From Artemisia argyi (taxonomy: Eukaryota; Streptophyta; Magnoliopsida; Asterales; Asteraceae), in the NCBI GenBank assembly GCA_030686995.1, contig CM060686.1:72396819-72460818 (forward strand): a stretch of DNA of 64,000 bases, in the 5' to 3' direction. Both the position numbers and the translations under genes were made by a program. Under the pieces are notes generated by a model. The model had not been told where the DNA came from. It made no database searches and saw nothing but the letters and a program-made list of their open reading frames with translations. How positions within the stretch are numbered: position 1 is the first letter of the stretch; each line of letters starts with the position of its first letter. Below, piece by piece: positions 44,090-54,179 of this stretch.

Positions 44090-44665
44090 GGTTAAACGAG
44101 ATGTTAAACGAACGAGCCAAGATGATATGGTTGTACAAGAGATGTTAAACCAACAAGCCGAGATGCTATGGTTATACACGAGATGTTAAACGAACAAGCC
44201 GAGATGATATGGTTGTACACGAGATGTTAAACGAACGAGCCGAGATAATACGGTTATGCATGAGATGTTAAACGAACGAGTCGAGATGATATCGTTATAC
44301 ATGAGATGTTAAACGGATGAGTCGAGATGCTACGGTTATACGTGAGATGTTAAACGAACGAGCCGAGATGCTATGGTTATACACGAGATGTTAAATGAAC
44401 GAGCCGAGATGCTACATGAGATGTTAAATGAACGATCCGAGATGATATCGTTATACATGAGATGTTAAACGGATGAGTCGAGATGCTACGGTTGTACATG
44501 AGATGTTAAACGAACGAGCCGAGATGCTATGGTTATACACAAGATGTTAAACGAACGAGCCGAGATGCTATGGTTATACACGAGATGTTAAACGAACGGG
44601 CCGAGATGATATGGTTATACGCGAGATGTTAAACGAACGAGCCGAGATGCTATGGTTATACACGA
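44090..44665. repeat. 41-bp minisatellite inside the CACTA element
   Basis: About 14 copies of a unit that alternates GAGATGTTAAACGAACGAGC and CGAGATGATATGGTTATACAC, one copy shortened (near 44400). Sites vary between GATGATAT/GATGCTAT and GGTTATAC/GGTTGTAC. No start-to-end open frame is kept. Confidence 0.92.
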
Positions 44666-44675
44666 TTTTATGAGA

Positions 44676-44702
44676 ATATATATATATATATATATATATA
44701 TA
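44676..44702. repeat. (AT)n microsatellite
   Basis: About 13 AT units next to the minisatellite. Confidence 0.95.
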
Positions 44703-44725
44703 AGTAAAAAAAAATGGGTAGATAA

Positions 44726-45113
44726 TCCCGTGGACATGTCGCCGGGAAAAACAGGCGGGAAAAAATCCCGCCATTCTATTGGCCAATATTTTATGATAAT
44801 TAATTAGTTACAATTATCCCGTCGACATGTCGACGGGAAATTGAAACCAAACACAGTAATTAACGTTAATCATACGTTAATTACTCTTTGATTCGTGATT
44901 TATATTATCCCGTCGACATGTCGACGGGAGCGTATTAGCGGGATAATTTTGCGCCCAAGTTTTGGCAATTATTGAGGTTGAATAGTTTGACCATTATATT
45001 GCCGTCGACATGTCGACGGGATCGTATGAAACCAAAAAATTCAACGCAGCCTGGCTCGGTCAAGCGTGTTTTTTGTCGTTTTGTGCGTTATGCCATCGAC
45101 ATTGTGTCGACGG
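44726..45113. promoter_or_regulatory. Right subterminal palindrome array of the CACTA element
   Basis: Copies at about 44727-44746 (variant), 44818-44837 (perfect CCCGTCGACATGTCGACGGG), 44909-44928 (perfect), 45001-45020 (one mismatch in a flank) and a decayed one near 45092-45113. Spacing of the four clear copies is close to 91 bases. A lone internal variant lies near 43826-43845. Confidence 0.85.
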
Positions 45114-45214
45114 GATCGTCTTCGTCGCCCGTTCTCCTATTTCTTGTAGTGAAAATACATTAATTACCTCCATATGTATTAACCAAAACACAAAAACTGA
45201 AAAGTTAAAATTAC

Positions 45215-45714
45215 CCATTAGCAACGTGCTTGACGTCCCATCCAGAAATATTTCCTGCATCTACGAGTGCTTTTCTCCAAGTTTCAACTTTGTCTTTCTT
45301 CTCGATTTCATGTTTAGCAAACGCTTCTCCATATTTTCCATTTAGTTCTTCCACATCAGAGGGATCCACATCATAGAATATCGGCAAGACGATGAGCCCT
45401 CTCTCACCCATGCATTTCATAATATGTGCAAGCTCGTCCAAGCACCACGAAGAATCCGCATAGTTCTTTGAGAATACAATGACAGCCATCCATGATTCTT
45501 CTATAGCCTTCAAGAGTGTGGGACCAATGATCTCACCGCGAGGAAGTTCTTCATCGTCCTTGTAAGTGTGGATTCCCCATTGTACAAGAGCTGAGTAGAG
45601 GTGATCCACAAAGGTTTTCCGAGTGTCTTCACCTCTAAAACTAATGAAAACATCATAAATCCACGTAAGAGAAAAGGATGATGAAGATGCCATCAATCTT
45701 TTAGCTAAATGCAT
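45215..45714 (-). CDS. TNL exon 1: TIR domain
   Basis: Reads MHLAKRLMASSSSFSLTW and then YDVFISFRGEDTRKTFVDHL (TIR motif 1, residues 20-39). It continues with the BB-loop region DDEELPRGEIIG (53-64), LLKAIEESWMAVIVFSKNYA (67-86) and SSWCLDELAHI, whose Glu94 corresponds to the catalytic glutamate of plant TIR NADases. PIFYDVDPSDV follows. Met8 (45693) in MASSSSFS is the more usual start than Met1. The exon ends GCTAATGG before GTAATT. If the intron is not spliced, translation stops one codon later, giving a 167-residue TIR-only protein (160 from Met8), comparable to known plant TIR-only (TX) immune proteins. No defect is seen in the domain itself. Confidence 0.9.
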
Positions 45715-46086
45715 TTTTAGAATTAGTAAAAAGCAATTATTGTAACAAAGCTCAAAAGGACAAATGTGGTTTTGATCGATAAGTAAAATGAAATGAACTA
45801 GTCCTATATATTGTGTTGAGAATTGTTATGAGACGCTTCAACTCCCACTCATGTCCTTATCCGTTAAAGTTTCTTAAATTCTACTCCATGTGAGAAGAAT
45901 ACACCCGTTGACATTTTACACCGAATAATACATCGCATCTGGTTTAACAAGTGTTTACTTTTTTATTTCATAAATGTAGCTTAACGAGATATTTTTAAAA
46001 GGTACGATCTAAATTTTGAAAGAAATCAAGTCTTGTCTGAAAAGATGGTTTCTCATTTAAGTAATGAATATCACAAACACATAATA

Positions 46087-46120
<34 letters not shown>

Positions 46121-46209
46121 GTTGTAACTACTTGCATGATATATGAAGTGTTTTAGGTACGAAATAAAGTTCTCATTTTAGATTTGAATATTACGGAAAG
46201 TATACTCGC
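45715..46209 (-). promoter_or_regulatory. 5' flank of the TNL remnant
   Basis: About 500 bases upstream of the TIR exon. It would hold the promoter, but I see no convincing TATA box. A poly-A run (46090-46117) lies in it. Nothing else recognised. Confidence 0.4.
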
Positions 46210-46214
46210 AAATA

Positions 46215-49200
46215 TGATGAGTGTGTAAATACTCATCATTTTTATCGTATCTGAACTGCCAAAACATCCAAAAACACTCAGAAACGCATCAAAATACAGA
46301 AATTATTCCAAAAGTGTGTTTTATATGTTTTAGATGCAAAATGTTTAAAAACAAATGAAAAACGAACAAAGTTTGCATAATTGGCAGTTTCAGTCCCTCA
46401 AGTTTCAAAATTTGACAAAACTAGTCCCTGGAAGTTTTAAATGAAAGAAAAGTCAACCCAAGGTTTTCTAAAGTAAAAAATTATCAAAAACGATCCTTGG
46501 GTGAAAAGTTTGAGAAAATTACATGTTTGGTCCCTGAAGTTTCAAAAATGGCAAAAATGGTCCCTAGGTTTTCAAAAAATGGAAAATTATCATTCAAAGC
46601 CCTTGTACTATTCTAACTTGGCAAAATAAAACCTTTTTGATAACTTTTGGAAATTTACAATTTCACCCCCTAAAAATCCAAAGTTTACACAAATGTTCCC
46701 CGGGTATTGAAACATGGAAAAATTACATTTTATGGTCCTTGGGTAAATAAAAGATGGCAACTTTAGTCCTTGTGGAAGCTTTTGGAAGTTTACATCTCAG
46801 TCCCTCAAGTTTGGCCAAATTACAAAATTAGTCCTTGTGGTGTTTTGCTAATTAACCAAACGGACCCTTTTGTTTATTTTACCCAAAACCAAATACCAAA
46901 TCCTCAGCCCACACACTCCCAGCCCATCACCAAAAGCCCAATCCCACAAAATTACTCCCTCCCGTTTTTAATAAAATCCCCTAGTCAACCCTCCCTTTTG
47001 ACCACCTCCTCCTTCCACCTCATCCCTGCAACCTGCCAGACACCATCATCACCCCTACCTTCACCCTCTGCTACACTCAACCCTCCCCCTAGCACCTCAA
47101 ACAAACACTAACCTCCAAGACTGCTCCCCTGGCTTCAATTATCAAAAGAAAAGATAAAAAAGACTTTGGCGCCAAAATCCAAATCAAGAGACAAGATCAT
47201 CTTATCTTAATTCAAGGGCTAGGATGGAAGTGGGATTTTGTCAGAAGGTCTCACTAACCCTAGAGGTTTAATATAAAAGGAAAGAAAAAGAAGCTGGGAA
47301 GCAGTTAGCTATTAATTAGGTTTTTAAGTTAGAATAATGTAGCTTTAGTGTAATATTGAGTTCAATTCCCTGTTTTCAGCTTGGTTGTAACCTTGTTTAA
47401 GCTTTGTAATCTCAAACTTTGATTAATTCAGTCTTTTTTATTTTATTTCTGTTGCAATTTAATTTCAAGATTTGTCAAGTATTGATGGTTCCATAAGTTG
47501 TCTGTGTGTATTGCTTATATAAGATTAACCTAAGCTTATTGTGTTTTTAGCCTAAGTTCTCACTGTTTGCAAATACTCAATCTAAAAAATAAATAATTCA
47601 ATAAATGAGGAAAATTATGAGAAATTCAAAAATAAAGAAAGATGAAGAAAAAGGCTGAGTAGAGTAGTATTCTGGATTAGAATGGGAATTAGAACTCCAT
47701 GGGGAGTGTAGGTTGGTATCCATGGTCCTTGGTTCATTGTTCATGCTGAGCTGCTGAGCTCTTTTGTAAGTTTGTTCATTTTTCATTTTCATACATTTGC
47801 TTAGTTTATGCTTATATTAATGTTTTTCTATTTTTTATTTGCTTATCTGGTATACTCATACTCTTTTGTTGCTAATTACTTGATGTCATATGATAGGTTT
47901 CATAAATTCTCCTTTATTTTGCAAATTGTAGTCATTTTTAGTTAAATAACTTATAGCTTATTCTAGTTTGTATTACCCTGTCTATTTAGCTTAAATGTAG
48001 TTAATATGGTTTAAGTAATCAGTTTAGTTCATTAGCTTAACCTAAATCAGTCCTAATCATAAAAAATCTCAAAACAGTCCACTTAATGGGGTGTTTAGTT
48101 CAGCTTGTTACTCAGTAATCTGGTTGATATGTTGATATAATGGAGTTCTATTAGTATCACTTGGACATAACTTGGTCTAGTAAACATTGAAACCATGGGT
48201 CATTAGCTTCAAAAGTCAAAATCCTTAATAAATCAACATATCTGTTTACTGTTAAAATATGTGACCCCCAATCCTTTCAATTCCTTTCATATGTAGTTAA
48301 TTTAGCTTACTTAAGTATCATTACATCTTTATAATCATGTTTGTAGTCCATTAGATCCATTTATAGTTCATAAAAGTCAATTTCCATTGTTAATCAAAAA
48401 AGTCAAATGTTCATATTTCAGATTTTTGCAAAACTTGCAAGATTTTTGTAGATTTGTGTGATGTGATTCAAGCTTTAAGCTTTTTAGGAAAGGAAGCCCC
48501 CCAGCTAGTATTCAAGTTCCCAACTTTGTTATATTTTTGGTATTTTTCTTGTAGGCCCCACTGAGCATCAAACACACCTGCAGGGGAGGTGTATCCCCTG
48601 CTGCAGCCCATACAATCACCAACACCATCACTTGGTGGTGGTTTTCTGGCCACCATAGTGGTCCACAGTCCCCCCATTTGGTTTCTTTCAACTCCCCCCT
48701 GGTAGGCTTCTAGAGTTGACCAATCCTTTGACCTCAAACTTTGTGGACCCCACTTGAATTAAGCCCAAATCTCTGTCCCATTTTTAGTTGAGTTCCAAGT
48801 TCAAAGTGCTTAAGTTTTGCTTATTTGCTTATTCAGTGAGAATCTTTGCTTGAATTTCACTTAATCATGTCCAAATAAGTTGTTTGAATCAGAATTAATC
48901 CTTGTAGGTCCCACTTAAGCTCATTTGAGCTTATTTTCTCTTTTGGTCAATGAAAGTCAACTGTGGTGCTATTAAGCATCCACAGTGCTTATTGTTAAGT
49001 TGTAAAAAAGTTGTTTTCACAAAAAGTGTTTGTTTTTAGGTCTAAAATATATTTGTAAAAGAAAAATCCAGAAAAAAACAATTTAATTTTAAGTGATAGT
49101 TTCTATTTAATTTTATTTAAATTTTATTTTTCATTTTTAGATTTTTATTAAGTACTTAGTTTTTTTTTATATTTTCTTAAATTCCTCTTATATTAAAGTA

Positions 49201-50074
49201 ATTTTAATAATTTTCTCAGATTTTTATTTTATCATTTGGTATTTATTAGAATTAATATTAGTTTTATTAGAAATTAATTAATAATTAAGTTTTAAATAAC
49301 ATAATTAGTTTTTATTAAGTAAGACCTAGTTTTTATATTTTTCCTAGCTTTTATATGTTGTGAAGTAATTTTAGAAATTTTCTTGTAATTTTTACTGTTT
49401 ATTTGCTTTTTTTCTTAATTTAAAATATTTTAATTAGATAATTAATTTTTAATTAGTAATTAATTAATAGAAAGATCACAAAAAGACAAAAATACTTATT
49501 TTTAATTTTAAAATTAGTTTTTAGTTATTTTATAATTTTAGAAATTTAATTTTCACTTTTCTAGTATTTAATTAATATTATATTGTATTTAAGTTATTTA
49601 AATATTAATAATAAGTATTAATTAGTATTTAATTAATATTAAATAATTAAATAATGTAAAAATCCATTTTCTTTTTCTAAAATTTTTTTTTTGTCCTTAG
49701 GTTTGTAAAAAAGTCATTTTCACCCCCTGGGGGTTTTCAGATTTCAGTTTTCACGTTTTATTTCGTACGTTTGCGTTATTTAAAACGTGAACGTACGCGT
49801 TTTTAGGTTTTAAACGTTTCTGGTTTTTCCAACTTTCCAGTCTTGTTTATATAGCTTATTTAAGCTATTTCATTGTATAAATCAGTAGTGTAATCAATCA
49901 CAAACCCTTTCCGTCCAAATTCACCCGATCACAGACCCGTTTTTATACCATCCACACCTCGTCGGGACATAGCGACCCAGGGAAACCCCTATATTCCGCG
50001 GAGATTGATTCTAGGCAGTTTGACTTGGTTGACCATTCACCTGGTCAATTAGGTTGACCGTTTGGGACCAATCA
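46215..50074 (+). mobile_element. Solo LTR, 3860 bp ('TGATGAGTG' family, copy C)
   Basis: Begins TGATGAGTGTGTAAATACTC and ends GTTTGGGACCAATCA. It is flanked by the perfect 5-bp duplication AAATA at 46210-46214 and 50075-50079. No second LTR or internal domain is present. The order of features matches the LTR at 18982-23907, though the two have diverged a lot and differ by about 1 kb in length. TATAAAAG is at 47272-47279. The plus-strand frame at 46770-47111 and the minus frames at 47598-47792 and 48468-48737 are by-products of C- and T-rich leader sequence. Confidence 0.9.
47272..47279 (+). promoter_or_regulatory. TATA box in solo LTR copy C
   Basis: TATAAAAG in TTTAATATAAAAGGAAAG, 1057 bases into the LTR, the same offset as in copy B (1067). 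Confidence 0.7.
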
Positions 50075-50079
50075 AAATA

Positions 50080-50500
50080 CTTAGATGATATATAAAGTTT
50101 ATATAAGTTTAGGGTTTAATTTGTTATTTTAACAAATCTGAAGGTTTACTTGAGTAATTATATAATATGTATCGTAACTATGAAGGACCAGATCACGAAA
50201 GACGAGAGGATTTCAAAAAGATGTATGATAAACGGAAGGTGTCCTTATCTGCACTTGCTATTTCTATCTGAAAACTAAAAGGGATCGCCTCCCCCCCCCC
50301 CCCCCCCCCCCCCACCCACACACGCACAAACTGACTTGGTGAGAATTCCATTCTTGCGAACAAACACAACCTCTACACTCACTTACTTATATCTCTACTA
50401 CTTATAAAGCATGCATATGCATTTTTTAACTTAAAATGTTTAAATTTTGAGAAATGTTGATTGCTTATAATAACCCTTAAACTTGAATATTTAAATAGTG
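50080..50500. other. Non-coding stretch with a poly-C tract
   Basis: No gene. A run of about 25 C lies at 50289-50313, a likely assembly-sensitive site. Confidence 0.6.
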
Positions 50501-52317
50501 TAACACCCCAAAATAGGGTCCAGCGGAAGCATACAAGTACTGGGGTTCTACTTAATTGATATCACAATACAAGTACAAAGAACGGTTTTTACCTCAATCA
50601 TTTCAAATTAAAATTTATTATAAAAAACATTAAGTTTACATAATATCAAAATAGTGCGGAAGAAAGGCCCATGAAATTTATAAAGCGGTCCCAAATAATT
50701 ATCAAAGTCGTCTATGACCGTGCCCTTTGCCAAGTGCCTTCCAACAGTATACTATCGCCTTAAACCTGAGAATACACGCTAAAAGTGTCAACACGAGGTT
50801 GGTGAGTTCATAGGTTTTAGCTTAAAAGAGTATAATTGAACCCATAAGGTTTTCGAGTTTAAATAGTCATTCACAAACAAGTCAAATTTAATGTAGGCTC
50901 ACACCGCCTAATTCCAGTTCCATAACAAATCCACAAATAACATCAAAACCAAACTATTCGAGCCACAATCAATCATACAGATACCACACTCGTATAGTGT
51001 CACACAAATCTATATGTTTCGCTCGCTAAGTCACAAAATTCAAACCACAATAATAATAATTCCCTATAGGTTGTACAGCATGGCAAGTTGGTGCATCCAC
51101 AAATCCGGGCAAAATCCCTGGCTAGTTGGACTACCAAAGTCCGGATATAAATCCTGGCAAGTTGGGCACCAAAGTCTAGACAGGGGAGTCAACCACAATA
51201 GATCTATCTATAACATTCGCGTTTGCCGCATAAACTAATGACTTAATAGTGGGTAATTAACGAGATACTAAACCTTAGCCAACTAACATAACAAACATAG
51301 CAAAATCATAGAATAACATCAGTTCAAATCTTGAATAAACATCTCACGTATCCAAATAATTAACGTTAAATTTAGTTAAAAACGAGCATGTATTGTCCCC
51401 CAAAATAGTTATAAAACCGGTAAAAGTAGGGGCCATGAACTCACCTTAGCCACATCAGTGCAAATATCACAACTGACACAACTGGCATCTAGAGCTAATC
51501 ACAACGGCATCAAGGAGACAGTACGACGATACCGGAGTGGCGTAACCTAATACGCATATAATTATCTCAAAATACGTCTCGTACAATAATGAAGTCTATA
51601 AAAGACAACGTATCATAGTTTTCGTCGATCACTCAAATCATTACTTATAAAGGTTTAGTATTATCGTTTCGTGCGGTGGTAAGAAAACATAGACTCGAAA
51701 TACAACTCATGCCAAAGAGGAAAAGACTTCGACATGGTCAAGAACTCAACTAACAAAAACAAACCTAGAAATTTAATGACAAATAGCTATCCTAATACAA
51801 ATAGGTCAATTGGTAAGTTTCGGTGTTTTTCCCATAATCTCAAGTTGCTTAGAAAAGTCATTTAGATTTTATAATAAAAGTCATTGGAAATAAAGACGTT
51901 AGTTTGGAATATTTTATAAATTTCAGATTGACGCGTTCGTTTATACAACATTCCAAAGTCATAGTGACTTAAATCAATTCCCTCAAAACTATTTAATAGA
52001 AATTTAATAAGGATTATTCATTGATTATTAGACATTAGTTACTTGTCGTGTATTCGTCGCGAATAAGATATATTAAATTCATCATGAATCTAATATATTG
52101 TATTCGTTTCAAATCCAATAAGTCCGAATTGTCCAATATCCAACATGATATCCATATAAGTCCAATAAAAAAGTCTCAATCCATATATATAATTAGTCCG
52201 TTTTGTGTCCGAAATGTCAAAATCCAAATCTTAATCCAAAATATATCTCGAAACGTACCAATGAGCCATAAACAAGTCAACATATTAGTCAAATCTTTCA
52301 ATACTAAATATCATCTA
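50501..52317 (-). mobile_element. LTR-like fragment of a Ty3/gypsy-type element (minus)
   Basis: The plus strand starts TGTAACACCCCAAAATAGGG, the reverse of the ...GGGGTGTTACA end seen on chromovirus-type LTRs (compare the ends at 33686, 56576 and 62965). The five bases before it are AATAG. An AATAG preceded by CA occurs at about 51784 and again at about 51799, so either could be the other end, but sequence of similar style continues to about 52317. No partner LTR or coding region was found. The open frames at 51014-51238 and 52048-52563 have no motifs. Confidence 0.5.
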
Positions 52318-53070
52318 TCTATACTAATAAACCAAAATAATTTACTACCCATTGAAGCAACCCAACCATTTAATTCTCTTACGTGTCTTGATGCTCATTG
52401 GCTACACATTTATAGCGTACAACACATGGTTGCCATTCTTCAATTCCTCATTCTTAAAACAGTTTCCTTCTTCAACACTCTTATTTCTCTACACGATTTG
52501 AATAGGTCAGTTACATTCCTTTACATCAATGACTCAATTGTATTTTTGTTAAGCACTAAATGAATTATAATAGTTTCCTTAAATCTCCTATACTTCATAT
52601 CATGTAACCGATTGAAAATCAAAACAATGTTTCAAAACCAAAACAAATCATTACCTTTCAACCGATTCTACACCATACGATTCATGTTTCAAAACCACCA
52701 ACAACAGTTTCGATGTATCTTTATTATCGATTCAAAAAGCCATCCACAACAGTTTCGATCTATTAAATAGTATATTAGTTAGATTCGATCTATGGCTATG
52801 CAAGTGCATTCTCTATGTTGTCCATATCGAACAATTGGTAAGTGCCTAATTCCATATTTTAGGGTTTCGATTATGTTCAATTTAATTGCATTTTACCAGA
52901 ACCCTAGAAAATTTTTGGGGGAAATCACATTGACTAATTACATTTTACAATTTGTCTGTTAAGTGTTTGGATTTAATTTTTAAATATTTTACAATTTTTT
53001 TCCAAATAAAACGAGGGTTATGCAATTCATGTGCTATGTGGATTTACGTTTGTGATTAGTTTCTTTAAAT
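52318..53070 (+). other. Possible Helitron 5' end followed by non-coding sequence
   Basis: TCTATACTAATAAACC after an A at 52317 looks like a Helitron 5' terminus. A matching 3' hairpin plus CTAG was not found before the LTR insertion at 53076 or in the remaining bases after 62971. It may be a truncated copy or chance. Confidence 0.3.
52792..52837 (+). CDS. Candidate first exon of a small unrecognised gene
   Basis: An ATG opens 15 codons (MAMQVHSLCCPYRTI) plus one base, followed by a consensus donor GTAAGTG. Candidate downstream exons are at 63176-63223 and 63371-63459, with compatible phases. The large LTR element would then lie inside the first intron. I do not recognise the protein, and short exons are easily found by chance. 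Confidence 0.3.
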
Positions 53071-53075
53071 TTATG
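53071..53075. repeat. Target-site duplication TTATG (left)
   Basis: Identical to 62966-62970; brackets the 9.9-kb LTR element. Confidence 0.95.
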
Positions 53076-53420
53076 TGTAACAATTCGCAATTTCAGGTTA
53101 ATTACTATTCCCGGAAAATTCACTATTCACTTTTACTATTCATTTTTACTATTCATTTTTCCCGAAACTTTCCCGAAAGTTGATTTTTATTTGATATTCT
53201 CGAGTGATAAATCATTTCCATGGCAAATTAAATGTTTGACATTCGTCAGATCATTTTCGTGAAAGTTATTAAGGAATTACACGGAATTACACGTTTTAGG
53301 GTAAAACGTCATTCAGAAATTCTACGTACAACGAAACTCGACCGCGTTAAGTGACCCCGCATCAGAAAAATGTTTGACACACTCATGATTTATTTGAGAA
53401 TTAATCGTGACTGAGAAAAA

Positions 53421-53509
53421 CATGACCAAAGACTTCCCGGCAGGTCACCCAAGCCTGTAATACTCTCGCATGAGCACGCTTAACCGTATGGGCGATTAAC
53501 AGTTAGACC
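53421..53509 (-). other. 5S-rRNA-like Pol III promoter module in the 5' LTR (antisense)
   Basis: On the minus strand the order is GGTTAAGCGTGCTCATGCGA, GAGTATTACAGGCTTGGGTG and ACCTGCCGGGAAGTCTTTGG. This matches the 5S rRNA internal control region (A box GTTAAGCGTGC, intermediate element, C box GGGTGACC..GGGAAGTC). Immediately after it on that strand comes a TTTTT run at about 53416-53420, a Pol III terminator. The 5' part of 5S is missing or unrecognisable, so this is not a functional 5S gene. A repeat of the module is in the other LTR. Confidence 0.75.
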
Positions 53510-54136
53510 ACAAAAAGCGTTTCTAAGACGATTTGAGTTTTCAACTTATTAGAAAAATTCAACATATTTTTCCCTCCTCCATTGACCAAAAATCATCCCT
53601 TGATGTTATAAGTCATTTCGTGATTTTTAGGCTTACGTTTTGATGTCTAAAAGACATTTAATACCAACCGACACTAGACTGAGCCCAGTCTAGACATTAT
53701 AAGTCATTTTAAATCAATATTATCCTATTAGAAAAGTAACATTTTACTTTTCTCAATTTTACGCAATATTCGTACGTTTTACGTATTACGCGTTTTAGAC
53801 CCGTGTTTCCAGTTTTTAGCAGGGTTTTACCACCCAAATGGAACCTACCACTCATTTTATATTTTATTATGGGACATATGGACATGTCTAACAATACTTT
53901 AAAGTTCCATAATTTTACGACACCCGGTTTTACGTTTTGAGGCCTAATCATTTACGGTTGTCATTTCCCGGAGTCAAAACTCTTCCTAATACTTAGGATA
54001 ATACCAAGCAAAGTCCACACCTTGTCCCCCAAGTTTAGGAACCGACCTAGGGGGGGGGGGAAATTCAGCCTTGTGTGTCTTGATCTCATGCTAGGAGCCT
54101 TAGGATGATAACATGTGTTCAACTTGGTCTCCAAGT

Positions 54137-54179
54137 GTTGACTAGTCAACATTGTAACCTCCTCATTAGCATATAAATG
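54137..54179 (+). promoter_or_regulatory. Inverted W-box pair and TATA box of the 5' LTR
   Basis: The perfect 14-bp palindrome GTTGACTAGTCAAC (54137-54150) contains two W-box cores (TTGAC) head to head, 21 bases ahead of TATAAATG (54172-54179). WRKY factors bind TTGAC(C/T). A stem AACTTGG/CCAAGT precedes it. This is the likely core promoter of the element. The same arrangement is at 60526-60568 in the 3' LTR. Confidence 0.7.

Larger units (their letters stand above)
41605..45151. mobile_element. CACTA (En/Spm) transposon, non-autonomous (3547 bp)
   Basis: Starts CACTAGTACAA and ends TTTCTTGTAGTG (inverse CACTACAAGAAA), the standard CACTA terminus. A 3-bp target duplication AAA is at 41602-41604 and 45152-45154. 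Both subterminal regions carry arrays of a 20-bp palindrome. No transposase (TNPD/TNPA) is present. Instead it contains a captured three-exon gene fragment (about 42400-43030), a 245-bp tandem repeat (43031-43620), a 41-bp minisatellite (about 44090-44665) and an (AT)n tract (44676-44702). It sits in intron 1 of the TNL pseudogene, 61 bases after the TIR exon donor. Confidence 0.95.
36792..45714 (-). pseudogene. TIR-NBS-LRR resistance gene remnant (five exons)
   Basis: Exon order on the minus strand is: TIR (45714-45215); a partial NB-ARC (about 40790-40193); a short linker/LRR exon (40001-39786); the LRR exon (38180-37402); and a C-JID exon (37313-36792). Intact TNLs sense pathogen effectors through LRR and C-JID, form a resistosome through NB-ARC, and signal through TIR NADase activity. 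Here the first half of NB-ARC (P-loop, RNBS-A, kinase 2) is missing, the LRR exon has a frameshift and looks shortened, intron 1 holds a CACTA transposon, and intron 3 holds a fold-back element. Splice sites of most exons remain canonical, so the loss may be fairly recent. A full-length functional receptor is very unlikely; a TIR-only product is possible. Confidence 0.88.

Noticed and set aside
45752..46150. TATA box for the TNL remnant
   Set aside because: Several AT-rich words exist but none at a sensible distance with supporting context.
53421..53509. Genuine 5S rRNA gene (and copy at 59809)
   Set aside because: Only the internal-control half is recognisable, it is antisense in an LTR and diverged; not a 120-base 5S gene.
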